Assembly (NCBI GenBank): GCA_016188705.1
Contig: JACPHH010000027.1
Span: 1 to 56,650 of the forward strand
Source: Candidatus Peregrinibacteria bacterium
GTDB lineage: Bacteria > Patescibacteriota > Gracilibacteria > UBA1369 > JACRIC01
Length of the DNA: 56,650 nt
Direction of reading: 5' to 3'
Shown here piece after piece: positions 1 to 8,063 of this stretch. Both the position numbers and the translations under genes were made by a program. Within the stretch, counting starts at the first letter, position 1; each line of letters opens with the position of its first letter. A model generated the notes under the pieces. That model was not told the origin of the DNA, made no database searches, and worked only from the letters and a program-made list of their open reading frames with translations.

Positions 1-66
1 TTCAAGTTCAAAATACTCATTAAGTCCATCAGGAAGAATATCCCACAGAAGTTCATGTTCGTTCAT
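1..66 (-). CDS. Transposase N-terminal fragment, probably ISAon1-like (cut by window edge)
   Basis: Only the first 22 codons lie in the window; the gene runs off the left edge. The reading frame starts at ATG (64-66, complement) and begins MNEHELLWDILPDG. An N-terminus with a 'LLxxxLPxGLxEYFELE' pattern resembles the short first reading frame of ISAon1-type insertion sequences as I remember them. No Shine-Dalgarno is visible, and a small GC-rich inverted repeat lies just upstream at 73-97. The rest of the gene is not visible, so this rests on 22 residues and could be wrong. Confidence 0.4.
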   Translation of the reverse strand, partial: MNEHELLWDILPDGLNEYFELE

Positions 67-72
67 GGTGAA

Positions 73-97
73 AAGGGGTTAATAAAGTATACCCCTT
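73..97. repeat. Short inverted repeat upstream of the transposase fragment
   Basis: AAGGGGT (73-79) pairs with ACCCCTT (91-97) around an 11-base AT-rich loop. The G/C run stands out in otherwise AT-rich sequence. It could be part of an insertion-sequence end or a regulatory hairpin for the leftward gene; nothing decides between these. Confidence 0.35.
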
Positions 98-166
98 AAA
101 TTTACCCTAAAATTTTTTCAAACCAAAAATTGCATGATCCGATTTTTTTACCCGGTTAACATAATA

Positions 167-394
167 ATGCAGGCATTGCTTGACGCCACTCAAAATTTAC
201 AAACTACAGAAAGAGAGCGACTTTACGAACGATTACTTAGTAAAGAGGAGCCAATTGAGTTAATCCCTCCGTCAAGTTTTAAAGAGGATGAATATAGAGA
301 GTTTGCTCAAGAACGACTAGAGCGTTTTCGCAGAATATTATTTCAAGAACTGAGAAGACAAGCAAAACAGGCAAGAAGAGAGTCTCGGTTTTAA
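167..394 (+). CDS. Small charged hypothetical protein (75 aa)
   Basis: I do not recognise a family. The protein is 75 residues from the ATG at 167, or 86 from the ATG at 134. The shorter form starts MQALLDATQNLQTTERERLY and avoids an unlikely hydrophobic leader. It is rich in Glu and Arg and almost certainly helical, with a strongly basic arginine-rich C-terminus, as in a small nucleic-acid-binding or coiled-coil protein. No signal peptide or membrane segment is seen. It lies between the transposase fragment and the riboflavin genes and is followed by a dispersed repeat at 424. The composition looks coding but the gene is not certain. Confidence 0.45.
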   Translation: MQALLDATQNLQTTERERLYERLLSKEEPIELIPPSSFKEDEYREFAQERLERFRRILFQELRRQAKQARRESRF

Positions 395-423
395 ATTGAA
401 AATCAGAGGACTTTAAAACTTTA

Positions 424-438
424 GGAGCCTCTGAAAAA
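424..438 (+). repeat. Dispersed repeat family A, end fragment
   Basis: GGAGCCTCTGAAAAA, the recurring end motif of family A. Variants occur at 8015, 12022 (minus), 34467, 44865, 50350, 56403 and 56510, always between genes. This copy lies between the small unknown gene and ribB. Confidence 0.5.
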
Positions 439-502
439 GTCTGGCATAAAGGCTATTTTTATGATTGAATAATGACGAAAAATATTCCGTATCAAGACAA
501 CC

Positions 503-1360
503 ATGAACGTATTTTGCTCTATTCCAGAAGCCGTCAAAATACTGCAAAAAGGCAAAATGATCATCATGACGGATGATGAAAAAAGAGAAAATGAAGGGGA
601 TCTTGTCGCTCTGGCTACGCATATTACCAAAGAATCGATAAATTTTATGGCAACTCATGGACGTGGTCTTATTTGTACTCCGCTAACGGAAAAAAGAGCG
701 CAGGAACTTCATTTGCCTGTTATGGTCGCGGCAAACACAGATCGAAAAGGTACAAATTTTACGATTTCCGTTGATATAAAAGAAGGAACTACAACGGGTA
801 TTTCCGCGTCAGACAGAGCAAAAACTATCATGGCTCTCGCAAATTCCGAAAAAAAACCTGAAGATTTTGCTCGGCCCGGCCATGTTTTTCCACTTATATC
901 CAAAACAGGAGGAGTACTTGTACGCGCTGGACACACCGAAGCTACCACCGATCTCGCAAAGCTCGCTGGAATGGCTGAAATAGGCGTTTTATGCGAAATT
1001 ACGCGTGATGATGGAGAAATGGCCCGTCTGCCGGATCTTATTGAATTTGCAAAAAAACATCATCTCAAAATAGCGACCATAAAAAATCTTATTGAATATC
1101 GAAGAAAACATGAACGTCTCATTGAAAAACAGGTCGAAGCTCCTTTTGAAAACGAATATGGCGCATTTACCATTATGGTTTATACAAACAAAATTGATCA
1201 AAGAGAACACGTTGTACTCAAAAAAGGAAACATTCGAAGGAAAAAAAACGTATTGGTTCGCGTGCATTATGCAAGCAGCCATAAAAGCCGTATCCCAAAA
1301 AGGACAAGGCGTGATTCTTTATATGAGACAAGAAGGACGCGGTATCGGCCTCATCAATAA
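503..1360 (+). CDS. ribB: 3,4-dihydroxy-2-butanone-4-phosphate synthase (RibB part of a broken RibBA)
   Basis: The first ~200 residues are a complete DHBP synthase, which converts ribulose 5-phosphate to the four-carbon precursor of riboflavin. Recognisable are [10 protein letters not shown] (24-33, the acidic metal-binding loop), the [10 protein letters not shown] segment, [11 protein letters not shown], the RPGHVFPL loop and HTEATTDLA. From ~residue 210 the chain continues as the start of GTP cyclohydrolase II, up to LVRVH (codon ending 1267), after which the frame leaves the family and reads 30 unrelated residues to a stop at 1360. The rest of the cyclohydrolase domain continues in another frame from 1269. 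The DHBPS half looks intact and may be functional alone. No SD sequence and no FMN-riboswitch-like structure is visible upstream; ribD follows. Confidence 0.85.
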   Translation: MNVFCSIPEAVKILQKGKMIIMTDDEKRENEGDLVALATHITKESINFMATHGRGLICTPLTEKRAQELHLPVMVAANTDRKGTNFTISVDIKEGTTTGISASDRAKTIMALANSEKKPEDFARPGHVFPLISKTGGVLVRAGHTEATTDLAKLAGMAEIGVLCEITRDDGEMARLPDLIEFAKKHHLKIATIKNLIEYRRKHERLIEKQVEAPFENEYGAFTIMVYTNKIDQREHVVLKKGNIRRKKNVLVRVHYASSHKSRIPKRTRRDSLYETRRTRYRPHQ

Positions 1361-1652
1361 ACTCAAGGCATATAATCTCCAAAAAAAAGGATTCGACACA
1401 GTTGAAGCGAATGAAAAACTCGGATTTCAGGATGACCTTCGCGAATACGGCCTGGGCGCGCAAATTCTCGCAGACCTCGGACTTACCAGCATTCATCTCA
1501 TGACAAACAATCCTCGAAAAATTATAGGAATTGAAGGTTATGGTCTTAAAGTAACAAAACGAATTCCTCTGGAAATAAAACCAACGAAAATGACAAAAAA
1601 ATACCTCCATACTAAAAAACTAAAAATGGGACATCTTCTAAAACAGGTTTAA
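1269..1652 (+). pseudogene. ribA: GTP cyclohydrolase II C-terminal part, separated from RibBA by deletion and frameshift
   Basis: From the ATG at 1269 the frame encodes the C-terminal two thirds of GTP cyclohydrolase [12 protein letters not shown], the active-site loop [31 protein letters not shown] and the C-terminal KMGHLL. The upstream frame stops matching at LVRVH (1253-1267), exactly where the family has S-E-C-L-T-G-D...R-C-D-C. About 19 codons are missing at this junction, and with them all three zinc-ligand cysteines known from the E. coli enzyme. The two flanks differ by one base of phase, so this is a deletion plus frameshift, not a simple homopolymer slip. The cyclohydrolase should be inactive unless the deletion is an assembly error or a minority variant. 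Confidence 0.8.
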
Positions 1653-1814
1653 ACGAAACTCTTAAAAGATTATCATTTCGTTTTTAATAAAGTATCTATA
1701 CATAGCGTCATAGATATTTGACCATCGTAATGTGAGAAACTAAACGATATATGTTCAATAATTTAAGACATTATGTATATCACGAAATCTACAAATTATA
1801 AACAAAAAAATTCC

Positions 1815-2930
1815 ATGAAGGATACATTTTTTATAAAAAAAACAATCGAACTCGCAAAAAAAGGTCTGGGGGAAACATCTCCAAACCCTTGCGTTGGAGC
1901 AATTCTCGTTAAAAACGGAAAAATCATCGGCAAAGGCTGGCATAAAAAAGCAGGCGGACCACATGCCGAAATTATCGCCATAGACGACTGCGGGAAACGA
2001 GGAGAAAAAACAGAAGGATCAACGCTTTACGTAAGTTTAAGCCCCTGCTGCCATTACGGAAAAACAGGTCCATGTACCGAAGCCATCATTGATGCCAAAA
2101 TATCAAAGGTCGTGGCTGCAATGAGCGACCCAAATCCCCTCTGCCACAATACGACGACGATTTTCAAAAAACATAACATTGAATATACGGTGGGCATCAT
2201 GGAACAACAAGCACGAGAATTAAACGCGCCATATTTGAAGTACATAACCACTGGTCTTCCATACATAACGCTAAAAATGGCGCTCAGTCTCAATGAAAAA
2301 ATAAGTGGACAACAAGGACCTTATATCACATGTTTCGAATCGCGAAAATATGTTCACAAATTGCGCCGCAACGTCGATGCCGTCTTAGTCGGAATCAATA
2401 CTATTCTTGCGGACAATCCGCATCTCAACGTGAGACACGTGAAAGGAAAAAATCCGAAAAAAATCATTCTCGACAGTTCGCTCAAAATTCATTTTGACTC
2501 AGCAGTGCTTCGCGACGGAAACGCGCTCATCATCACCACGAAAAAAACTTCTGAAAAACAAAAAAATCTCCTTTCGAAAAAAGCGGAAATCATCGTGGTT
2601 GAAAACATAAAAAATCTCAAAAAAATTCTCACATTATTGGCTGACACAGGAATAAGGCACATCCTTGTGGAAGGCGGAAAAAAAGTAGCGGAATCATTTT
2701 TACAACATCAAATAGTTGATAAAATGGTAGTTTTTATCGCGCCGATTATCATAAAAAAAGGCATAGATTTTTCACTTGCCTCTCTTAAATGGAAAGAAAA
2801 AAAAATCAAAAAAATCGGCACAGATATTTTATGGGAAGGAAGCCTTTTTCCCAAAAACAAGACGGACGAAAAGAAAATAAAAAAGAGCCGCGAAAAAAAC
2901 AGGAATAAAAAACGAAATCACGAAAGGTAA
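1815..2930 (+). CDS. ribD: Bifunctional diaminohydroxyphosphoribosylaminopyrimidine deaminase / reductase RibD
   Basis: RibD performs the second and third steps after GTP cyclohydrolase: pyrimidine deamination, then ribosyl-side-chain reduction. The N-terminal deaminase domain (1-145) has the zinc site H50-A-E52 with C78 and C87 in SPCCHYGKTGPC. The reductase domain (~150-345) shows VDAVLVGINTILADNPHLNVR and LVEGG. I start at ATG 1815, because the deaminase fold begins right after MKDTFFIKKTIELA; an upstream ATG at 1773 would add 14 unrelated residues. The C-terminal ~35 residues are Lys/Arg-rich and lie over the last 102 bases of convergent murJ, so they may not be conserved. It is separated from broken ribBA by ~160 bases with a weak promoter-like TTGACC...TATGTT (1728-1755). 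Confidence 0.9.
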   Translation: MKDTFFIKKTIELAKKGLGETSPNPCVGAILVKNGKIIGKGWHKKAGGPHAEIIAIDDCGKRGEKTEGSTLYVSLSPCCHYGKTGPCTEAIIDAKISKVVAAMSDPNPLCHNTTTIFKKHNIEYTVGIMEQQARELNAPYLKYITTGLPYITLKMALSLNEKISGQQGPYITCFESRKYVHKLRRNVDAVLVGINTILADNPHLNVRHVKGKNPKKIILDSSLKIHFDSAVLRDGNALIITTKKTSEKQKNLLSKKAEIIVVENIKNLKKILTLLADTGIRHILVEGGKKVAESFLQHQIVDKMVVFIAPIIIKKGIDFSLASLKWKEKKIKKIGTDILWEGSLFPKNKTDEKKIKKSREKNRNKKRNHER

Positions 2931-4367
2931 AAATTGAAAAAACGAGCTCATCAATAATTGAGTGACAAAAATAACGCCAGACATCAAAAGTGAAGCAAAA
3001 ATGAAAAAAAAGATGGAACGAAACGGAACAAAGGACGAAAGTGAAACGGTAAATTTTTTCCTGAAAAAAAGAACGAGGAGAAAAAATTGAAAAGCTTCAG
3101 CAAAACTGTAAGCGACGGCGATACCCGACATGCCCCATTGCAAATAGCGCAGAAAAAAAACACTCAAAAAAATATGAACCAGGACTGAAGTAAGAACGAC
3201 ACGAACCGGAGTTTTCGCGTCCTTCCACGAAAAAAATGCCCGTGAAAAAAGAGGACTGAGGCTTTGAAAAGGCAAACTCAAAAGCAAAAAACCCAAAATC
3301 CGCGCGGTAAAAAAAGTATCTTTCGAACTAAACATTCCACCTTGAAGAATAAACGCGGTAGCTTCATTTCGCAAAATATACATACCAAAAGTCGCAGGAA
3401 TGATAAGAAATAAAATCCATTCAACGAGAGAAGAAAGCTGCAAAAGAAAAGTTTGAATTTTCTTTTTTTCCGCGAGATCCGAAAGCGTCGAAAACGATGA
3501 AACAGCGAACGAAATTCCAACAATTCCTAAAGGAAGCGACACAAGATTTATGGCAAGCGAATAGATCGTAAGATTTCCTTTCGGAAGAACGGAAGCAAGT
3601 GAAGTATCGACGAGCAGCATAAATTGCATGGCTGAAACACCAATGATTCTCGGTCCAACAAGACGAAGCATTTCACGCAATTCTGGTATTTTCCAGTCAA
3701 AATGGAATCGATAACGGTATCCTAATTTCCAAAGAGCCGGCATTTGAATGAGAAAGTGCAGAAAAGCTCCAATGACAACACCAATGGCCACTCCGTACAC
3801 ACCCAAACTTTGAGAAAGAAAAAAAGTCGCGACGATTATGCTGAGATTATAACCAATTGGCGCGAGTGAATAATAAAAAAAAGTACGGTAAGAAGTCTGA
3901 ACGCTTTGAGCAAGACTGCTGAACGAGAAAAAAATCGGACTTAAAAGCATAATTCGGGTAACCTGGATCGTAACATCAAGCTTTTCGCCATTAAACCCCG
4001 GTACAATCAAAGGCACAAGCCACGGAGCAAGGAAAAAAACCAAAATAGCGGCTCCTCCAACAGTAAGGAGTAAAAAATGAAACAGAGTATTGATAAAGCG
4101 AAAACCATCCTCTCGTTTCTCACCCACTACATAGCGGGAAAAAATCGGAACAAAGGCAAGAGACAATGTCCCGAGCACAAGAAAATTATAGAGAAAATCG
4201 GGAATGCGAAAAGCGGCGAAATAAATATCAAGGTCATGAATACCCTGAGCATCAAGCGCTCCAAATTGAACAGCAAAAATTCGATCTCGTATAACTCCCA
4301 GAATTCGGCTTAAAAGTGAAGACATTCCAAGGAGCAGCGCTCCGTTGATGATATGCTTACGACTCAT
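2829..4367 (-). CDS. murJ: Lipid II flippase MurJ (MviN family)
   Basis: Integral membrane protein of the MOP/MviN superfamily that flips lipid-linked peptidoglycan precursor across the cytoplasmic membrane. The translation is 512 residues from MSRKHIINGALLLG, the usual family length, with about 14 hydrophobic helices. Typical landmarks are LLSRILGVIRDRIFAVQFGA near the N-terminus, the DIYFAAFRIPDFLYNFL loop and repeated GIVGISFAVSSFSTLSDLA-type segments. I start at 4367, because the five residues of the longer frame precede the conserved start region. The 5' end is divergent from the HEAT/transporter gene with about 58 bases between them; the 3' end overlaps ribD in antisense by 102 bases. 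Confidence 0.92.
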   Translation of the reverse strand: MSRKHIINGALLLGMSSLLSRILGVIRDRIFAVQFGALDAQGIHDLDIYFAAFRIPDFLYNFLVLGTLSLAFVPIFSRYVVGEKREDGFRFINTLFHFLLLTVGGAAILVFFLAPWLVPLIVPGFNGEKLDVTIQVTRIMLLSPIFFSFSSLAQSVQTSYRTFFYYSLAPIGYNLSIIVATFFLSQSLGVYGVAIGVVIGAFLHFLIQMPALWKLGYRYRFHFDWKIPELREMLRLVGPRIIGVSAMQFMLLVDTSLASVLPKGNLTIYSLAINLVSLPLGIVGISFAVSSFSTLSDLAEKKKIQTFLLQLSSLVEWILFLIIPATFGMYILRNEATAFILQGGMFSSKDTFFTARILGFLLLSLPFQSLSPLFSRAFFSWKDAKTPVRVVLTSVLVHIFLSVFFLRYLQWGMSGIAVAYSFAEAFQFFLLVLFFRKKFTVSLSSFVPFRSIFFFIFASLLMSGVIFVTQLLMSSFFQFLPFVISFFIPVFFAALFYFLFVRLVFGKKASFP

Positions 4368-4372
4368 AACAA

Positions 4373-4401
4373 TTGAGAACAATCGATTTTTCTGTTATAA
4401 T
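4373..4401 (+). promoter_or_regulatory. Sigma70-type promoter for the transporter/HEAT gene
   Basis: TTGAGA (4373-4378), a 17-base spacer and TATAAT (4396-4401). Transcription would start near 4408, leaving a leader of only ~18 bases without a Shine-Dalgarno before the ATG at 4426. Confidence 0.7.
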
Positions 4402-4425
4402 AGAGAAAGAAAAACAAAAAGACAA

Positions 4426-6834
4426 ATGAAACATTTCTTCCTGAATCGTATTCTCAATGTAACCGATGATGAATGGCCGCGAATCGTCATTTCATGGACG
4501 CTTCGATTTCTCTTCCAACTCGGCTTCGTCATTGGATGGACAATCGTGCTTTCGATGTTCGTGAGTCGAATCGGTTTACGATATTTGCCTTACCTTTTTC
4601 TCGCAAACGCCGCGTTGATTATGAGCGGAACATTTCTCTATTCGGAAATAATCCATCGAGTAAAAAAAGAAACACTTATCGTATTTACAGCTCTTGCCTC
4701 AGGCTTCATTTTATATTTTTCAACATTTTTTCCAAGCTACAATCACTTCATTTTTTTTGGTTTCGTGCTGATCGCCGGATCAATTCTGCTGTCCCAACTT
4801 GACATTATCATTTCGCTGTTTATAGAAGATCTCTTTTCTCCCATGGAAAGCGAACGAACTTTTCCCATCATTGAATCTTCGCATACCATTGGAGGTATAG
4901 TCGCAGGTCTTATTGTCAGCGCTTTCGCGAATTATCTTCCGCCCTGGAAATTCATATACATTTGGGTTATCTCGGTACTGCTCATTATTCCTGTAATGTT
5001 TGCATTTCAGTCGTATGCTAAAAAAGTGCCATTTCTTGAATTTAAAAAAAAGTATCGAAAAGTTGTCGGCAGATTCAAAAAAATGATGGAAGGATACTCT
5101 CAAATGAAAATAATTCCCTTCCTTAAAGGCCTTATCGTCATCATCGTGCTTCAATGGATTTTTATTAATCTTCTAGAATTTCAATATATAAATGCCATTC
5201 AGAAAAGCATTGCGAATTTGAGCGCAGATAATGAAAGTTCTCTCGCTAAAAAACTTGGATTTTTGCATATGCTGTTTTTTGCGAGCGCCCTCACAGTGCA
5301 ACTCCTGATGGCCAGTCGAATCATTAAAGCTCTAGGCATCGTTGGAAGCCTGATACTTGAACCGCTCGTAATGCTTGTAAATGTTATTCTTCTGATGATT
5401 CGATTCAACGCGCTTTCAGCCATTATGACAAAAGTAAGTTTCGAAATTACTCACATTATTTATCAAAATGCCTATCTTTCCTCTTTTTACACCATTGAAT
5501 CGAACATTCGCGAAAACGCGAGAGAATTCATGGAAGGCATTATCAAACCGCTTGGAGCCATTATTGGCATGGTGATCATTCTCAATCTTCAAAATTTTCT
5601 CCTTGATGAAACATTAAGTTTTTCCATCAACAGCATCATGGCCATAAGCCTTTTCATCATTTTACTCATTTTGTGGAATATAAAAACAAAATACACGCTA
5701 GAGGCAACCAATATTCTGCAAAAAGATGGAAAACATTTTGAAAAATATACGGCGCTCGAAGTACTAAGTCAAAAAGGACACGCCAACGCAGCGCAAATTA
5801 TAGTAAAAAGACTCATTGATCCATATGAAGATGAAAAAATAAAAATAAAAACTCTTCAAATGCTCGGAAAACTCCAGGATCCAACGACTATACCGGAAAT
5901 ACTTGATTGCCTTTCAGAATCCAGTGAGAAAATAAAACTTCACGCGCTCGAGGCTCTCAGTGAATTTCGAAATCTCGGAAAACACGTATTTTCCCAGGCA
6001 TTTTCAAAATACCGTGTCATCAACACACTCAAAAAACTCTTTTTTAATGAAAACTCAGAAGAAATTCATTCATATATCATCCAAATACTCGCGAACCTCA
6101 AACAGTCTGAAATAGCGGATTTTATTATTCAAACACTGAAAACCGCAAAAAGTGATCGCATAAAACGCGATTGTATCGAAGCATGCGGGCTATTCCACGA
6201 CCCAAACGCGGCGCATTACATTGAAGTTTACCTCAATGCGGAAAATCCGGAAATTTTGGAAAAAACCATCGTTTCGCTCTGGCATTTTCCAAAATATCAG
6301 CATAGAGCAGAAAAAAAACTCGAAACAATGCTCAAAAGCAATGACAATCAAACGATAAAAGCGGGAATCAACGCATTGGGTGAACTCAATGAAAAAAGTT
6401 ATATTCCTTTTCTCGTGGAAATGCTCAAAAACGATGAGTTAAAAACGAACGCGATATTTGCTCTCGCGAAACTTGGTCATGAAACATGCCATGAACTTCT
6501 CCTCCCATTGCTCATGGAAGGCGAAAAAACACTCGTGGAAAAAACGCGCACGTTGATAAAAACCCTGCCACAGAAAATGAAAAAAAATATAGAAAAAGAG
6601 CTGCATCGAAAAGTATCTGAAGAAATGAATGAAATCCTCAATAATTCTGAAGAAAAAAGTCTCGAAACCATCGATGAAATGACTCTGAAACGCCTACGTG
6701 AACTCTATGAACTCGTGGAAGAACACCATGAAGTTCTAAAAATCGATCAGTTTCTCTCAAAAAATGCGAAAAATCGCGCACAAAAATTCGATAACAAAAA
6801 TACGGAAATTTCCGCAAAAACAGTGAATCCCTAA
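4426..6834 (+). CDS. Nucleotide-transporter-like (NTT/MFS) membrane protein with C-terminal HEAT repeats
   Basis: The protein is 803 residues from MKHFFLNRILNVTDDEWPR. The promoter at 4373-4401 rules out the upstream ATG at 4345. Residues ~18-430 hold about ten to twelve hydrophobic helices. They have the look of the bacterial ATP/ADP-translocase-like branch of the major facilitators: VSRIGLRYLPYLFLANAAL, and IEDLFSPMESERTFPIIESSHTIGGIVAG. Residues ~438-720 are HEAT-type helical repeats (LQMLGKLQDPTTIPEILDCL, GINALGELNEKSYIPFLVEML). The last ~80 residues are charged and helical. Bacterial proteins that combine an Npt-like transporter with HEAT repeats are known; their substrates mostly are not. 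The PP2C phosphatase gene starts 8 bases downstream, so the two are probably one operon. It could transport or sense nucleotides; nothing in the sequence fixes the substrate. Confidence 0.7.
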   Translation: MKHFFLNRILNVTDDEWPRIVISWTLRFLFQLGFVIGWTIVLSMFVSRIGLRYLPYLFLANAALIMSGTFLYSEIIHRVKKETLIVFTALASGFILYFSTFFPSYNHFIFFGFVLIAGSILLSQLDIIISLFIEDLFSPMESERTFPIIESSHTIGGIVAGLIVSAFANYLPPWKFIYIWVISVLLIIPVMFAFQSYAKKVPFLEFKKKYRKVVGRFKKMMEGYSQMKIIPFLKGLIVIIVLQWIFINLLEFQYINAIQKSIANLSADNESSLAKKLGFLHMLFFASALTVQLLMASRIIKALGIVGSLILEPLVMLVNVILLMIRFNALSAIMTKVSFEITHIIYQNAYLSSFYTIESNIRENAREFMEGIIKPLGAIIGMVIILNLQNFLLDETLSFSINSIMAISLFIILLILWNIKTKYTLEATNILQKDGKHFEKYTALEVLSQKGHANAAQIIVKRLIDPYEDEKIKIKTLQMLGKLQDPTTIPEILDCLSESSEKIKLHALEALSEFRNLGKHVFSQAFSKYRVINTLKKLFFNENSEEIHSYIIQILANLKQSEIADFIIQTLKTAKSDRIKRDCIEACGLFHDPNAAHYIEVYLNAENPEILEKTIVSLWHFPKYQHRAEKKLETMLKSNDNQTIKAGINALGELNEKSYIPFLVEMLKNDELKTNAIFALAKLGHETCHELLLPLLMEGEKTLVEKTRTLIKTLPQKMKKNIEKELHRKVSEEMNEILNNSEEKSLETIDEMTLKRLRELYELVEEHHEVLKIDQFLSKNAKNRAQKFDNKNTEISAKTVNP

Positions 6835-6842
6835 AAAATACT

Positions 6843-8015
6843 ATGAAATACATTTTGATGAGCATAGCTCGAAAGGCAACACTTCTCACATTCCTCCTTT
6901 TAGGAGGAATAACCTGGTTTTGGTATTTTTTCCTGCAATCACGCTACCCGTTCATCCGCACGGAATTTGTGTTGATAATGATACTTATAAGCGTGCTCAT
7001 GGCGCTGTACTTTTTTGTCCATTATACGATCAATCCTCTCAATATTGTGTTGAGAGAAATAAAATCTTTGCTGACAGGAAGAAAATACAACCGAATTTTT
7101 ACAAAAAGAATTGATGAAATTGGCGTCATCGCACACTTTTTCAATGAAATAACCGAAGCGCTCGAACGCGCATCGAAAGATATTAAAAAACAACGGCGGC
7201 TTTCCGCGGAATTGGATATCGCGAGTAAAATTCAAAAAGATATTCTTCCTAAAGAAGCGCCGCTTGTTCCCGGACTCAATGTGTTGGCGAAAACAAGGTC
7301 CGCGGCGGAAATAGGCGGGGACAGCTTTGGATTTATCGAAGCGCACGAAAACACATTTATCTATATCGGCGACGTTACCGGCCACGGAGTACCATCCGGT
7401 CTCGTCATGATGATGGTGGACACCCTCATTGACACGTTTACCGACATGTACCGCGAAGCAGATACCATTTTAATCAATACGAATAAATATTTAAAACCGC
7501 GAATTAACAATACGATTTTCATGACAATAGTGATGTTTCGCTGGCACCATGAAAGCAAAAAAATGTTTATGTGCGGAGCCGGCCATGAACACATCGTTAC
7601 CTACAAAAAATCCGAAAAAAAATGCTTCGCTGAAAAATCCGGAGGCATCGCGCTCGGAATGATTGATGATATTACAAAAATAGCATGCGAACGAGAAATC
7701 AGCTTCACGGAGGGTGATATCCTTGTTGCCTACTCGGATGGAATTACTGAAGCAAAAAATGTACATGGTGAAATGTACGGACTTGAAAGGCTTAAAAAAA
7801 CAGTTGAAAATTGTGGCATCCAAAATTATACCGTGACAGAAATTTTTAAAACTATTGCTAGGGACTTCTCAAAATTTACACAAAAACATGTTCAAGAAGA
7901 CGACATGACGCTCATTATTATCAAACATAAAAATCCTTCCGACGAACATGCCTTCGAATCCACGACATGGGAAGACTCTGACCTCGGAAAAACATCCTTG
8001 GTTGATTATTCATAG
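6843..8015 (+). CDS. Membrane-bound PP2C (SpoIIE/RsbU-type) serine phosphatase with HAMP-like linker
   Basis: Predicted Ser/Thr phosphatase, 390 residues. Two membrane helices (~12-30 and ~40-58) are joined by a short loop and followed by a HAMP-like segment (~60-115) and a coiled region beginning ASKDIKKQRRLSAELDIA. The catalytic domain (~130-370) carries the PP2C metal-binding motifs: IGGDS near 157, GDVTGHGVPSG near 176, AYSDGITEA near 297 and DDMTLI near 352. The E-L-D-I-A-S-K-I-Q-K-D-I-L-P lead-in is characteristic of RsbU-type phosphatases, which usually dephosphorylate anti-sigma antagonist proteins. No partner anti-sigma or STAS gene is visible here. It follows the transporter/HEAT gene by 8 bases. 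The stop codon runs into a family A repeat. Confidence 0.85.
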   Translation: MKYILMSIARKATLLTFLLLGGITWFWYFFLQSRYPFIRTEFVLIMILISVLMALYFFVHYTINPLNIVLREIKSLLTGRKYNRIFTKRIDEIGVIAHFFNEITEALERASKDIKKQRRLSAELDIASKIQKDILPKEAPLVPGLNVLAKTRSAAEIGGDSFGFIEAHENTFIYIGDVTGHGVPSGLVMMMVDTLIDTFTDMYREADTILINTNKYLKPRINNTIFMTIVMFRWHHESKKMFMCGAGHEHIVTYKKSEKKCFAEKSGGIALGMIDDITKIACEREISFTEGDILVAYSDGITEAKNVHGEMYGLERLKKTVENCGIQNYTVTEIFKTIARDFSKFTQKHVQEDDMTLIIIKHKNPSDEHAFESTTWEDSDLGKTSLVDYS

Positions 8016-8029
8016 GAACTTCTAAAAAA
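8015..8029 (+). repeat. Dispersed repeat family A, abutting a stop codon
   Basis: GGAACTTCTAAAAAA begins on the last base of the PP2C gene's TAG stop codon and continues into CGCTATCG, resembling the core of the palindrome at 13104-13247. Confidence 0.4.
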
Positions 8030-8063
8030 CGCTATCGATTTTTCAGTTTTCGGGATAACATGC

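Noticed and set aside
395-502. FMN riboswitch before the riboflavin genes
   Set aside because: The gap is only 108 bases, is filled partly by a dispersed repeat, and shows none of the conserved RFN-element blocks.
1092-1268. Protein-coding use of the second frame upstream of 1269
   Set aside because: The residues there ([19 protein letters not shown]...) do not match GTP cyclohydrolase II and overlap the genuine RibB frame.
503-1652. RibBA frameshift as a sequencing slip in the A8 run at 1241-1248
   Set aside because: The frame is still correct after the run (VLVRVH is read properly); the break is at 1268 and about 19 codons are missing, which a one-base slip cannot explain.
4345-4425. Upstream ATG at 4345 as start of the transporter/HEAT gene
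   Set aside because: The promoter at 4373-4401 lies inside that extension and the added residues are not membrane-protein-like.
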